From Calliopsis andreniformis (taxonomy: Eukaryota > Arthropoda > Insecta > Hymenoptera > Andrenidae): DNA of 64,000 bases. Positions 11,059 to 24,944 of the stretch are shown in pieces. Numbering within the stretch: the stretch's first letter is position 1; every line of letters begins with the position of its first letter. A program made the position numbers and the translations under genes. The stretch covers positions 26,386,001 through 26,450,000 of the forward strand of contig NC_135064.1 in assembly GCF_051401765.1 (NCBI RefSeq), written 5' to 3'. The notes beneath the pieces were generated by a model, which ran no database searches, was not told the DNA's origin, and worked only from the letters and a program-made list of their open reading frames with translations.

Positions 11059-12930
11059 TACCTGATTTTTCGTAAGACTGCCATGTGTCACGTGTGCGCG
11101 CCGGAAGGATCGATTCGACGCGATCTACCGCCGATGCTCGATCGAACTCGTTTGCCGCGTTAACACACCGCGAGACGATCATGACGTGAACGTATGCCTA
11201 TGTATGGGGTGCTGTTTTGTTGGTACAATCTTAATTGGGTAAAATCAGCTGGGCAGTTCATTCTTTCGGATAATGTACTGATGTAATGTACGCGTCCCTC
11301 CTCTCCAAACTGATCCATACAACTCATTACCAATACTTTTGAATTCTACTTGCATAGTCAGACATTTACTACTTCGTAATTTTTTAAACTAAATTGAGTA
11401 AAGATTAACAGAACTGATGTATGAAGAAGTCATGTAAAAATTATCTTTCTAACTAGGTGTCATTAGCCAACCAAGTTTGCATCCACAATTCCGGAAGCCC
11501 CTGTACATATGCATGAAGAATATGTGTATATACATGTACGTGTGAGGTACGGTGCGCGGCCAAAAAGTCTTGTTCCTATTCCTTCTAGTGTGTGTGTGTG
11601 TGTATGTCCAGCGACACGGCACTTACGGTCGACCGTATCGCGAAGAGAGAAAATAAAGAGAAAAAAAAACAAAGAGAGAAAAGCTGGTCTGTTCTATCGC
11701 ATCTTCACAGCATCGCGCGTCTCTGAAGTATACGCGAAAGCACGAATTAGAATCGTCTAAATCCCGCGTCCTGAAGCAGGACGGTCCTTTTTCTCCGTAT
11801 CACACGAAATCACTATATCCGGCAATTCGCACGAGGACCGGGGTACAGAGAGAGGCGAGAGAAGAAAAACAGAATTCTGTCACGCGATTGCACCTGTCCG
11901 TCAAGGTAACCACTTCGTTCGACCTAAAAACACTTTTGATAGTACTTATAGTATTTTTCATCGTTAATTTATTACTGGTCTTAATGTAAACGACAATTAG
12001 CCGGGTACGGAGTCGACTGTTGGGCGAGTGTAAGGTGAGAAGAGAGTCTTCGGATAAAGAGAAACGGACATAGAGAAAAGAATGGAGAAATAGTAAGTGA
12101 TAAGGTTGTGGAAAAGGGGAAGGGGCACGCGCGACGTCAGTTTTAGTACAATGTTGTAGAAAATTGGAGGACGTTATTTATTGCGTATGACGCGTTGCGT
12201 TTGTTTCTTTCGTTGCCTTTGGAACACGCTGTTAGAGTTTCAATCAATTTTCTGTTTCACACACTGCGTTCGTTACGGTACATCCGAGGGGTTGGTAAAG
12301 GGTAATCTGTTTACCGGTGTTAGAGCTCGGTGTTGGGGAAAGAGGAAGCAAGCGCTAATTGTTTAACGATTATGTAGGTAGGGGTTAACGTGTGTCGCGG
12401 TTCGAGGCAGAAAGGAGTCGGAAAATCGGACGGCAAAGATTGTGGGAGCTCGATGTGATAATATTTATGTGCCAAATAGCGTTTTCGCGGGCGGAAGGGG
12501 CGCGGAATTTGACGACCCTTCTGGTCCCGGGTCTGACGGAAGTTGGCTCGACGTGAAACTCGATGTAATTTCTACGTCTCTCCTTTTTCACCGTTTTTTG
12601 TTATTTATATATATAGAGATATGTATGTATATGTAATCAGTGCAATTCTATACAAGGTACCTAATATTATAATTTTATAAAAAAAGAGAGCCAGTATCCT
12701 CGATGCGTATGCGGCCGTGTTTTTTCGGGGCCGTTCGGTTCACAATACCGCGGCAGATAGGATAGCTTAATGTTGATATAATAATTTATTTTATGTATAT
12801 AAATATATTACACGGATTTGTACAATGCGTCGGCGGTATTTGTCGATGATAGAAACGGGCCCGACGCGAACTGTCAATACTATGGTTAAAAGTGTACAGT
12901 GTAACTATATTGTGATGTATCCGCGTAGCT

Positions 12931-12963
12931 ACATTATTATTATTATATTATTATTATTATTAT
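12931..12963. repeat. (ATT)n microsatellite
   Basis: ATT trinucleotide units run with one interruption (TATTATATTATT) within the presumed SoxD 3'UTR. Confidence 0.85.
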
Positions 12964-14204
12964 GTAATTTACTCCGAGAAACACGTAGATGTTAACGATG
13001 TTAAAAAACGCGATATTGCATATTCTTATTTTGTCATGGTCATTATTACGTTTATTATTATCCCTTAATATTATTATTGTCATCAGTTTTATTTAGTGCT
13101 ATTATTATTGCTATTGTTTCTCTCTCTTCTTCTGTTTCTTTAAATGGTTATCCTTACGCATTAGCAATAGAGGTTGTACGTGCCAGTTCTGACGACGACG
13201 GTGACACGAAGTTCGCTGATCGTTTGTGTAGTGCTCGAATACTCAAATTTCAACACGCAATCGGACACTTTACGATTTGTTCGACCGTAAAAAAGCGCAT
13301 TCTTATCGCGCTCTTGAAAAATTCAAGCTCACGTATTTATCGAAAAATACTTGCGTCTAAGATTTTGTTTCCATCTACGTTTACTTTTCTCACCCTTCTT
13401 CTCGCCAGTTTCACCCCCAAAGATCAACTGCTCAAAGTCTCGTTCAACCCCGCGACTAAAATAACGTTGATGAATTAATTTCAAGTGAAAGGTATATCGT
13501 TTTCTATTGTGCCATATTTTTAGGATTTTCGAAAAAACAATTTGCTACCTTCTTTGTCTCCTTGGGACCCATGTTCTCATATTAAATCGCGTATGTTGCT
13601 AATTGTAAGCTCGGCTCGTGTCTCCCTCGTTAATTCTTTATTAACGTGAATCTTTCTAGCCAGCGCGGTGTTTGTTTTAAGAATAACTTCTCAGTTCTGC
13701 ATTCCACGGATCATGATCCCACAATTGTCGAAACGAACCACCAATTTTCATTTCGTCTCCCTTCGTCAAATTCGTTCGATAGCGTGACGTCTGTATCCTT
13801 GTCCTTCTACTTGTTTCTTTAGTCTTCGCGATAATCACGACGCACTCGCCGTGGCAAGTTCATCGGATCTTCGAAACTGCAACCAGCGCGAATGCAAACT
13901 GTACGAATAGTAAATTGTAAAACGACTCTACATTACTAATATTATAGTGTATTTAACGTAACAAGCAAAGAAGATAAAAAATGGTGAACACTAACATCCA
14001 ATCTTTCAATATTCCAAGAAACTTCACTTCATTTACATGTACGTTGTTGTTAATGGTATGAAGAAAAAAAAAATATAATAAAATAACGCTTTACCGAAAA
14101 TTCAATCTTAGTTTTAGGTACACACAACCGTTATTTCTAGAAGAAAACTTGTATATGTACGTGCAGTGTACATAGTTATCCAGTACTGTGAAAATAAGGG
14201 AAGA

Positions 14205-14262
14205 ACGAGAGAGCGTGTGTGTATGCGTGTGCATCAGAGAGGGAGAGGGAGAGTGTGTGCAT
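14205..14262. repeat. GT/GA-rich low-complexity tract
   Basis: Alternating GTGTGT and GAGAGG units form a purine- and GT-rich stretch near the distal end of the presumed SoxD 3'UTR. Confidence 0.75.
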
Positions 14263-15008
14263 TTGCGTGGACGTGAGGGACAGAGGGAGAATAAAATCAG
14301 TCAAATGCATGTTTGAATGCGATAGCGTTCATCGCGGTCGTCTTATCACTATGCGCGACAGACCGTAGTACATACTATTAATTGGTGTCAATAGCGTACA
14401 ATCAAAATATGTATATTTAAGATCGGTGAACCTTCACTGTGAACCGCTATCCGCATTGACTTCTCACGATTGATAAGCATTGGTAACGGAGCAGTCCGCT
14501 CTCGTCGCGGTAGTGTTAAGACGAGCGTAACACGAAGCGTATAATAGGAACAAAGGGAAAATCATGCTTGGAAGTAAAGCGTTGATAGTAGCGGCACACC
14601 AACAATAATGTCTACTGTCCTTATTATTTTGTAATTAGAAGTTTCGTTTTAGATAATCGTAACAGGCATTTGCAGGCGTTCGACTTATTTTACTGATCCA
14701 TGTAAGGCACCCTTGAGCTGGCTGTGATTCATAACTGTAATGATTCGTTTCTAATCAACTAACACACGTTCGTATTGCATAGATCAAAATATGTATAATT
14801 ATACAAAACGTTTATCGACAAGTGTAACATTCGAAGGTGTGTACTCCAAGATCATTTTCCCTGATAGATAGTGACATCAAATGCACTGTACCACATAGAG
14901 AGCAGCACTATTATAAACATAGATATATGATTATATTTATTATAATAATTTGAAAGTTAGGTATTCTTTGTTGTTTGTATTTTACAAGCGTAACCATTAT
15001 TATACATA

Positions 15009-15014
15009 AATAAA
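15009..15014 (+). terminator. Candidate distal polyadenylation signal of SoxD
   Basis: AATAAA lies in a short run of overlapping copies, about 30 nt ahead of a T/GT-rich downstream element. It is the last such signal before the convergent POLR3C 3' end. Confidence 0.45.
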
Positions 15015-15123
15015 TAACTATATAAATCAATGAAATTCCTATGCATTTGTCTTTTTGTTAAGTCGCACACTGACTTATACGTAGCATTGTTTTACGAATA
15101 TGACATATTTAGAAAAATATGCC

Positions 15124-15129
15124 TTTATT
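15124..15129 (-). terminator. POLR3C polyadenylation signal overlapping the stop codon
   Basis: On the minus strand the stop TGA (15131-15129) runs into ATAAA, so the last A of the stop is the first A of AATAAA. A GT-rich element follows about 60-70 nt downstream. If used, the POLR3C 3'UTR is only tens of nucleotides long. Confidence 0.6.
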
Positions 15130-17130
15130 CAATGGTAACGTAAATACATTGATAGTAGGAACAGAGTATCATCTATCTGCAGTTCCGTAATGCCTAATTT
15201 CTTTATCGTAGTCTGAACTTTCTCCAGCTGTTGTTTCTCAGATGGTGTCATTAATTCTGCAATCTGTAAATAATTGGAATATAAGTACTCCGCTATTGTA
15301 AAGATCAAGTAAGATAATAATAAATATACGTACTTCCGCTAATTGCTCCTCAGTAGCACCGTGTTCTTTTAAATTACTCGTCAGGGTCTGCATCCGTAAC
15401 TGTTTATCGATCATTCGTTTATTACTGCTTATCTCATATTCTCGTCTCTGCATAGTATTGTACAGTGCGTGGTAACAATGTTCTACCTCCATACGAACTA
15501 CCAAATTCAAGTCAATGTGGAACAAAAAGAATGTTTTCACCGGCGCTGCCGATACACCACCTTTCTTTATTTCTTGCATCTGAAGGTAATTTTCTTGTAA
15601 TAAAGTATACGTCAAATATTTAGCTTCTTTGGCTGGGATCATAGCTAGCTGTTGAATTTGTTCTTGTTCAATATATTTCCTATCACGCACTAATCTGAAG
15701 AATGAGAAGAGGTTAATAATATTTCAATTCAATGTAATGAAAGTATTATGAAATGGAAGAATATAGAGTATACCTAAATATTCTGGCAGCTTTTGAACCG
15801 AATCGTTCCATTACGATGTTTTCTAAAGTCGTCCATGCTAACTGGCAGAAAGCTTCTTTCATATTGACACTATACTGACCTCCACCTGAGTCACCAACTC
15901 GTTTTAAAAATTGACTAGTATCTTCCTCTAAAGCAGTACAATTATCACATTTTATAATACCTAGGAAATTTCATTTATAGATACCTACGGTACATACCAA
16001 TGAGCCGCAAATATTGATCAAGGTACTGTGAAAGTACTGGATAATTAATTTTCCTAACTGCATCTTTGATTTCTGTGAGCGGTATTGGATTAGACGTATC
16101 TGCCCAAGATGCTGTTCGCAAATACATAAGAAAGAGTAACTGCCTCATCAATTCTGCTGCATTATCATCCAGTCTATTGCGCATAGCTGATATAATAATT
16201 TGATCCCTATAGATTATATTGCAAATTCCTTACATGTCTTATGTTCGTTGAAGTCTTTTACAAGTCTTACCTAAGATCTTGCGTAAAACGATCAAAATTA
16301 ACTTTCCAATAAATTTTACTATCTCCTGGATCACCATTACCTCCTTCTAGTTGTTGAGTAATTACAGCCAAATTAAGATTTGGTAAATTAAAGTCAGGTT
16401 TCTCGTTAGCTGCTTCTTCAGGTGTTTCTGCATATACGCTGCGCATCAAAAATTGATTCTTTACGAGTAATTCAAACTTATCTCTTAGAACAGGAATTGA
16501 GGGCTGCAGACCAGCTGCAAATGCACATAATCTATTAGGCAAATAATTTTTTAGTGAAAGGGTTAAAATACATAGTAGTACTTACAAGGTAACTGTTCAA
16601 TTCTTTTATACGTTTTCATAATTACTTCAGATGCTGTTATGTACCCATTCTTTAGTACTTCCTCCAGCATCATTTCTGCTTCATCTCCACAAACTGTTTT
16701 TACAAAGAACATATACCTATTAAAATTAAAATATCTAATATTTAAAAGTATCATTTCTTTTGCACAGCTACTATTTGTAATACATAAACCATGTATTACC
16801 TTGGAGCACGAAGAATCATTATGATCTTATCAGGAGTTAAAGAATATTCAATACCCCTTTCAGTCTGACGATGATTAACAAATCCATATTTGATTAAAAC
16901 ACATAGTGCTTCTTTAATCTAAAAGTAGAATTATATCTTCTACCATCTCATAAATTAAACATATTATTATAATAAATTCATACCTTTGATAAAGGGAGAC
17001 GTGTTGTGTAGCGAATTAAACCTAGTGGTTTTGCACCATGTTTGAGTAAATCTTCACCTACGCTTTGTACAATTGGTCCAAAATGTTCAGCTAAAATAGT
17101 GGAACACAATTTTCTACACATCAACGACAT
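15129..17130 (-). CDS. POLR3C: DNA-directed RNA polymerase III subunit RPC3
   Basis: Subunit of the RPC3/RPC6/RPC7 subcomplex that helps Pol III open promoters and initiate at tRNA, 5S and other small-RNA genes. Minus-strand coding exons are 17130-16984, 16918-16800, 16716-16586, 16514-16271, 16206-15998, 15927-15774, 15694-15334 and 15263-15129. All junctions are GT-AG and in frame, giving 499 aa (human about 534). The N-terminus MSLMCRKLCSTILAEHFGPI and the winged-helix segments match the family. Diagnostic blocks are YWKVNFDRFTQDLRDQIIIS (human YWQANLDRFHQHFRDQAIVS), GDSGGGQYSVN, ERFGSKAARIFRLV and AMIPAKEAKYL. The C-terminus ELQIDDTLFLLSMYL aligns with the family end. The linker before YWKVNF is shorter than in vertebrates. 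Start ATG 17130 is chosen because it opens the conserved N-terminal helix. An acceptor just upstream (ctttcag ending 17153) suggests a separate 5'UTR exon. Confidence 0.97.
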
Positions 17131-17963
17131 GTTGATGTAAATAGGATATTTTCTGAAAGTACAATAATTGTTTACTTGTTAACCTTTTGTAGAATTATAG
17201 TAAATAAAAATATGGAGATCTCGCTTACACTGTATAAAAGTGTAGTCTTTCTACATGGATTAAATTAAGTTTTAAAAAAATACATTGCTAATTATTCGAA
17301 GTTTTATGCTTCATATTTTCTTATATAAAGTTAACTGTATTTAAATCAAATCGAGGTCCATGTGGTTATACAAATATGCGACAATTTATTTCTATGAAAC
17401 AGTAAACCAATCGCAACGAAAGTAATTTGTAAATCACACCTAGGGTTATTGATAATTGAAATATTGGATAATAATTACGATACTGAAACTATCCCTATAT
17501 AATTCATAAAAAATATATGAAAAATATATAGAAAAAGTCATTCTTCTTTGCATTTCACAGTTAATTCTTTTCCAAATATTTGCGTCAAATAATTGAATAA
17601 TGAAATATGAATTTCGTTATTTCATAGAAACTCTCCTTACGCAGCATTAGTTATCATTACTTGAAAACACGTAATCCGTGCAATTCCGAAAAAGGTAAAA
17701 TCATCGAACAAATCGAAGGAAACGTAATATAAACGATAGCGTGCGTAAAGGTCGAGTCACTATTGGCAAGAAATTCGTAAAAGCTACTTAGAAAACATAT
17801 TAAAGTGTGCGGCACCGTGGATTTAGAACTTCCGGCGGAACAGCATTGTCGCAGATGATCACGTGATCGAGGATCGACTTCTTGGTTTGTGGCCACGAGG
17901 TTTTGTGGTGAAAATTAAGTTTACCGGGTGGAAAAGGCCCTATATTTTTGTATTTATACAAAA
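17131..17963. promoter_or_regulatory. Divergent promoter region between POLR3C and NAA15
   Basis: The start codons of the two head-to-head genes are 833 bp apart. On the POLR3C side, an acceptor at 17153 and a candidate donor (CTGC|GTAAGG, donor G at 17640) suggest a 5'UTR exon around 17.64-17.9 kb. That would place both transcription starts within roughly 17.7-17.95 kb. I see no convincing TATA box, which fits housekeeping genes. The exact starts are not visible. Confidence 0.55.
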
Positions 17964-20593
<2,630 letters not shown>

Positions 20594-21788
20594 GTGAGTC
20601 TATATTCCATGCATATTATTTATTTCCATCGGATCGCTATGAGATTTCTATATTTAGTACATAATATACAAAAAGTAAGGAAGTTGCGATAAACTTCATA
20701 TGTATGAGATACTTGTAGTACACGTGTTGTAAAGTTAGAAAACATGGAAATAGATTTTCCAAGCAAGGTTTAGTAACATGTTTTTGCTCACTATAATGAG
20801 TACTACAGGCACATGAAGTTTATACTCGTGACTTTGTGTATATTTTCCGCGTACTAGGTACAGCATTTAATGATATACTACTTACTACACTAGTTGACCT
20901 TTCTAAGATCATTTGGCATTACATTAAAAGTCATGTGTGGTCTTTTATAAAACTAGTTCTATCATATAATTGGTAGTACCATTGATCGATTAGTTTTACG
21001 CACAATATCTATATTCTTTCATTATATTTACAATTCTTCCATGATTGATTAGCAGAGAGATTAATATTTGAAAGAAATCACTCGATACTTGAAAATGATC
21101 TTTATTTCATGCTCATCGGCTAACATATTTCATATAACGTAATTACTACATGACTTATTGTATCGTTAGATCGTAACTATGTACACATATGCGACTCGCT
21201 TCATTATTCTCATTAATCACAGACAACGCGCGAGCACGCATCGGCTCGCTCGAAATCGCACGTACCTTTCATCGCACGCAAGAATAGAATACATCTCGCG
21301 TTTGTATCAATCTAAAGCGGTGTAAAGTTAGACTCGCCATAAATTAAGCATTACTTATATGTCGAGTGAGTAAGGCGTCGATAATGATCTTACTATAGCT
21401 CGTTATACACTGGGTACCCCACGCGGTAGTCATATACCTTCTCCAGCACATTTAGGAGGTCATAGAGTCTTCTTACTCCAGAACAATTGATTAGAAACAG
21501 AATTCAATCTCAAACCATTGACTCTCAGCGCTAAATTACTGCCTTCACCTCCCATAACTATTCATTATACTTCTTCCACCCACAGGCAACAATTTCTGTT
21601 CCATAATGATCCACCAATCATACTACGAAAGCTTCCATTTACCCCAGGGGGCAGCCCATATATATTTACACATATAATAAATATTCCTAGCGTTCTGATA
21701 CGTCAAGAGATTCATCAATGGCGCGTACATCAACGGCACACGGTCCTCCTCGATCAATTACACAATTATGGCATCGCTCACGGAAGCA
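20594..21788. other. Start of the large NAA15 intron and probable 3'UTR of the nested gene
   Basis: On the minus strand this follows the nested gene's stop. The first good polyadenylation signal in that direction is AATAAA at 21106-21101, giving a 3'UTR of about 690 nt. The open frame 21518-21883 (+) is not supported as a protein. Confidence 0.55.
21101..21106 (-). terminator. Candidate polyadenylation signal of the nested gene
   Basis: AATAAA on the minus strand, about 685 nt beyond the stop at 21789-21791. It is inferred from the hexamer only. Confidence 0.45.
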
Positions 21789-24700
21789 TCAGACGTCGCC
21801 CGGTCGCCGTCGACGTCTCAGCAGTCTGGTCCCCCTCGATTTCGCGTACAGGTGACCCGTGTTCCGCTCTGGCCTCTGCGTGATCGCCTGCGGCGTCAGG
21901 AAGTAAAAGTGGCCACCGTCGCCAGGCAATCTGTACGCGAAGTAGGCCTTCGGCTTTTCCGGCTGGCCCTCTTGCAGTGGCAGGGGATCAATGAATTCCG
22001 CGTCAGGATTTATAGTGGGCCTTGGATGCCGATAGTTCACTTTGATATCTCCCTCCAACGATATGGGTAGCTGCGGATACGTCTCGTCCAGCTCCTCTGG
22101 AGACTCCACAATGGGTACATAGTTCGTCGAGGGCCCATTGTTCCTAGAATTCACGAGCTGCTGAGGTGGATAGGTCCGAATCGCCGCCAGAGGCTGGCCA
22201 CCTTGATTTGATATCCTGTAGTTCGGTGGCTGCTGCTGATTAGGATTCACTACTGTGATAAACTCACTGTCTGGGTTGATAGGAGGCAGAGGTTGCCTGA
22301 AGTTCACGAGAATATCATCTTTCAAAGAATACGGTCTCTGTGACTGGTCCCCATAGTGTACCTTCACATTTGGTGTCTTAAACACTGGCGCCTCAGCAGT
22401 ATTGTAATTATCCACATAGGTATTCACATCATAATCAGGTCTCTCAGTGACGCTCGGTTTAGAATAAATAGGAGTCGTGCTGGGTACTCCTTTATGAGGC
22501 AGTTTCTTGCCAAAGATAGTGAAGTACTCTTTCGTGACATCATCCAAGAACTTTTCATCCTGCTGAGTATAATAAGCATGATGAGGATTAGGCGTCGTAC
22601 TTATCACCGAGTGAACAGTCGTCGACGGATAAACAATCTGCTGCGTCTTAAACGGAATGTTCTCTGGTCTAGTTTGCTTTTGGACCACTGGTCCATTATA
22701 GTCATACCTGTGTCCATCGTACTCACTGATCTTCACGTCTCTATACTCCTCATAGGGAGCAGTTTGCTGCTCGAAATGATGCCTCTGGTTGCCTCGTTTC
22801 GAGTAATCAGCCGCCTCGAAGCTGTACTGATATATCGGCTTGGGTTTCGCATCCTGTCTGTAATAGGTCTGTGGCTTCGGAGAGGTGTAATAAGGTTGCG
22901 CAGCTGGTCGAGATACAGGCTGATAGTAAAGAGGCGCGCGATCAGGTAACATACGTTGACCCTGAGCCCTGGTCGCTCCGCTCTCGTACTTGGTTGGGGT
23001 TCGCGTGACCGAGTCGCTGTATCGAACGGGCTCAGAGTTTTTCACTACCGAGTCGATAAACTTGATATTATAGTCCTTCGAAGTTTCTTGCGACGGAATA
23101 GTCTCGACACTATAAAAATGTTTTTTCTTCTCCTCTGTACGTGGTTGCGGGGTCACAGTCTCGTAGAAAGGCGTCTCCGTGGTCGTCTTATAATAATGAG
23201 CGGGATTGGCAGTGGTACCTAGAGACGAATCGTTCGATTCCTCGTAGAAGTAATACGATGCCTGGTTAGGTGATCGTTCGGGGTTACTGGTGGTGACGAT
23301 AGTCTTTATCGAGGCAGGCGTCACTTGTACAGGCTTCTCCAAAGTGGATTGCGTAGTCGTGGCGAAGTAAGTCAGTATAGGAATCGTTTTGCTGGTCACC
23401 AGTCTCGACCAGGCCTGGCTCTTTTCCTGAGCGTTCTCTCGACTGGTCACTTGGTTCTCCGTTATGGAACCGATGCTGTAGAATTCAGGATTATCGAGAG
23501 TGGTTGGTTTATCTGGCGTGGGTGTTGTGACCTCGATATATGGAACAGTTTTTATGCTGGCAGACGTAGGAGTGCTGCTTACATTCTTATATGTTCGACT
23601 GTACATTTTTGTGTTGCTCGGTGCATTCACTGGAGTCTTTACTTTTGTGACTGGAGTCGTGGTTGTGGTCTTGTACTGCTTTGTACTGAGTTTTCTGGGT
23701 GGCAGATAGGTGGGGCGAGGTCTTGTTGGTACTGGGGTGGTTTCGGGGCGTTTTGTGTATTTCTTCGTCGTGGTCTTCTTATCTTCGAGAGCAGAGAAGA
23801 AATCTGGAGGGGGTGGGAGTATGATTCCTGGGACCAGAGGTCCAGGTGGCACGGAAGTGGTATTATCCTGCTGATACTGGAAACTGTATGGCGGTGGATA
23901 GTAGATAGACTGGTCCTCTTCGTCATATTCAGACTGATTATTCGGTGGAGGGACGAAAACTGCTCCTGGAGGAATTGCGTGATAGAAGGGTGGGAAACTT
24001 CCTGGCGGAGGGTTAGACTTAACTCCCTTCTCTCCCTTAACTCCAGAGTCTTCGTGAGAGGTACCATTTCTCTCATTGGGCCTCACGATCGTCCCATTCG
24101 ATATAATGGCGAATAGGGGCCCCTCCTCTGATAATAAGTCTTTGGTGAATAGCGGGTTGTTTCTGTAGTCGATGGTACCGTTCCCGATCTCCTTGGTCCC
24201 GTTTGGCCCGATGATCTGTATCGGCCCTCCCTCTGTGAGTTGAACCGGAAACGGCGGCGGTACTTTCGGCCTGGAGGGTATCTTGACCTGTCTCCTGGGC
24301 GCCTTGTAGTTGTCGATCGGTGCCCAGGTCGTCGAACCATCGCCGCTACCCTGTGTGGTTTCATGGTCGGGAAATTTCCCGCCTCTCAATACTAGTACAT
24401 GATTTTCAGCCAACCAGATCTCGTCTTCGTCGAGACCACCCAGAGTGTTGATGTTATCCTTGGGCACCTCTGGATTGCTGAGGTAGCTAATGATTCCAGG
24501 TCGTTTTGGTTGATTTTCGTAGATCTCATTCTGAAGAAGGCCGTACTTCCCCTCCTTCACTTGTTGAGAGAGCGTCTTCTTCTCATCATCATCGTCTTTC
24601 CGACTATTTTTTCCCTCCTTGCCATTTCCAGCTGATGATAGAAGGATCCCATCATCCCAGAACCCTTCTTCTTCCTCTTTCTTTGAGTTGGCTCTCAAGT

Positions 24701-24944
24701 GACCTCCGATCAGTCTGTGCGTCACTTTCCTCCCAGCTTCAGTTGTTATTTCGTTGTCCCTGATAGTCGATAGCTTGAAGCTTCGACTCGGCAACGTGTG
24801 CGTCTTCTCTTGGCGATGACTAGATTCCTCCGAGCCAACGTGCCGTTTTTCCCTGGGTGACGATGACGCGACCATCGACACGCAGGTGGCCAATAGTGCT
24901 ACGCCTAGTAGGAGTTTCTGTAGACTAGGCTTTTTCTGCATCAT
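21789..24944 (-). CDS. Secreted, cysteine-free Pro/Thr/Tyr-rich protein nested antisense in the NAA15 intron
   Basis: A single 1051-aa coding exon. It starts immediately after a strong minus-strand acceptor (ttttttcttttgcag, ending at 24945) with ATG 24944, so at least one untranslated exon must lie upstream. Residues 1-28 (MMQKKPSLQKLLLGVALLAT...) form a signal peptide, followed by a furin-like site REKR at 31-34. The rest has low-complexity Pro, Thr and Tyr segments (PPPPDFFSALEDKKTTTKKY; YYTSPKPQTYYRQD), about eight N-glycosylation sequons (NGT, NQS, NTT, NVS, NDS), no cysteine after residue 21, an acidic conserved-looking block GLDEDEIWLAENHVLVLRGG, and a repeated module near the C-terminus (SLKDDILVNFRQPLPPINPD and SLEGDIKVNYRHPRPTINPD). 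The tail is basic (RLLRRRRRPGDV). Composition suggests an extracellular matrix, cuticle or mucin-like protein, but I recognise no family. Antisense open frames over it are shadows. Confidence 0.87.
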   Translation of the reverse strand: MMQKKPSLQKLLLGVALLATCVSMVASSSPREKRHVGSEESSHRQEKTHTLPSRSFKLSTIRDNEITTEAGRKVTHRLIGGHLRANSKKEEEEGFWDDGILLSSAGNGKEGKNSRKDDDDEKKTLSQQVKEGKYGLLQNEIYENQPKRPGIISYLSNPEVPKDNINTLGGLDEDEIWLAENHVLVLRGGKFPDHETTQGSGDGSTTWAPIDNYKAPRRQVKIPSRPKVPPPFPVQLTEGGPIQIIGPNGTKEIGNGTIDYRNNPLFTKDLLSEEGPLFAIISNGTIVRPNERNGTSHEDSGVKGEKGVKSNPPPGSFPPFYHAIPPGAVFVPPPNNQSEYDEEDQSIYYPPPYSFQYQQDNTTSVPPGPLVPGIILPPPPDFFSALEDKKTTTKKYTKRPETTPVPTRPRPTYLPPRKLSTKQYKTTTTTPVTKVKTPVNAPSNTKMYSRTYKNVSSTPTSASIKTVPYIEVTTPTPDKPTTLDNPEFYSIGSITENQVTSRENAQEKSQAWSRLVTSKTIPILTYFATTTQSTLEKPVQVTPASIKTIVTTSNPERSPNQASYYFYEESNDSSLGTTANPAHYYKTTTETPFYETVTPQPRTEEKKKHFYSVETIPSQETSKDYNIKFIDSVVKNSEPVRYSDSVTRTPTKYESGATRAQGQRMLPDRAPLYYQPVSRPAAQPYYTSPKPQTYYRQDAKPKPIYQYSFEAADYSKRGNQRHHFEQQTAPYEEYRDVKISEYDGHRYDYNGPVVQKQTRPENIPFKTQQIVYPSTTVHSVISTTPNPHHAYYTQQDEKFLDDVTKEYFTIFGKKLPHKGVPSTTPIYSKPSVTERPDYDVNTYVDNYNTAEAPVFKTPNVKVHYGDQSQRPYSLKDDILVNFRQPLPPINPDSEFITVVNPNQQQPPNYRISNQGGQPLAAIRTYPPQQLVNSRNNGPSTNYVPIVESPEELDETYPQLPISLEGDIKVNYRHPRPTINPDAEFIDPLPLQEGQPEKPKAYFAYRLPGDGGHFYFLTPQAITQRPERNTGHLYAKSRGTRLLRRRRRPGDV

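Larger units (their letters stand above)
10150..15030 (+). other. Probable long 3'UTR of SoxD
   Basis: No gene fits between the SoxD stop and the convergent POLR3C end, and many AATAAA-like hexamers occur (for example 14290-14295 and 15009-15014). The last is followed by a T/GT-rich stretch near 15043-15058, as expected of a cleavage site. The region contains simple repeats (about 11003-11058, 11590-11604, 12931-12963, 14205-14262) and one Pumilio-type TGTATATA at 12794-12801. Transcription through the whole 4.9 kb is inferred. Earlier polyadenylation is possible. Confidence 0.5.

Noticed and set aside
13077..13478. 133-aa plus-strand open frame within the SoxD 3' region
   Set aside because: Ser/Ile/Leu-rich translation of AT-rich DNA with no recognisable domain. 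It lies inside the presumed SoxD 3'UTR.
22356..24116. Long plus-strand open frames of 197 aa (22356-22949) and 263 aa (23325-24116)
   Set aside because: They lie antisense to the 1051-aa nested protein. Their Arg/Leu/Trp-rich translation is the expected mirror of its Pro/Thr/Tyr codons, and they lack splice or start context.
23639..24364. Minus-strand open frames of 145 aa and 93 aa in another frame of the nested gene
   Set aside because: They are out-of-frame shadows of the 1051-aa frame with low-complexity Ser/Arg composition.
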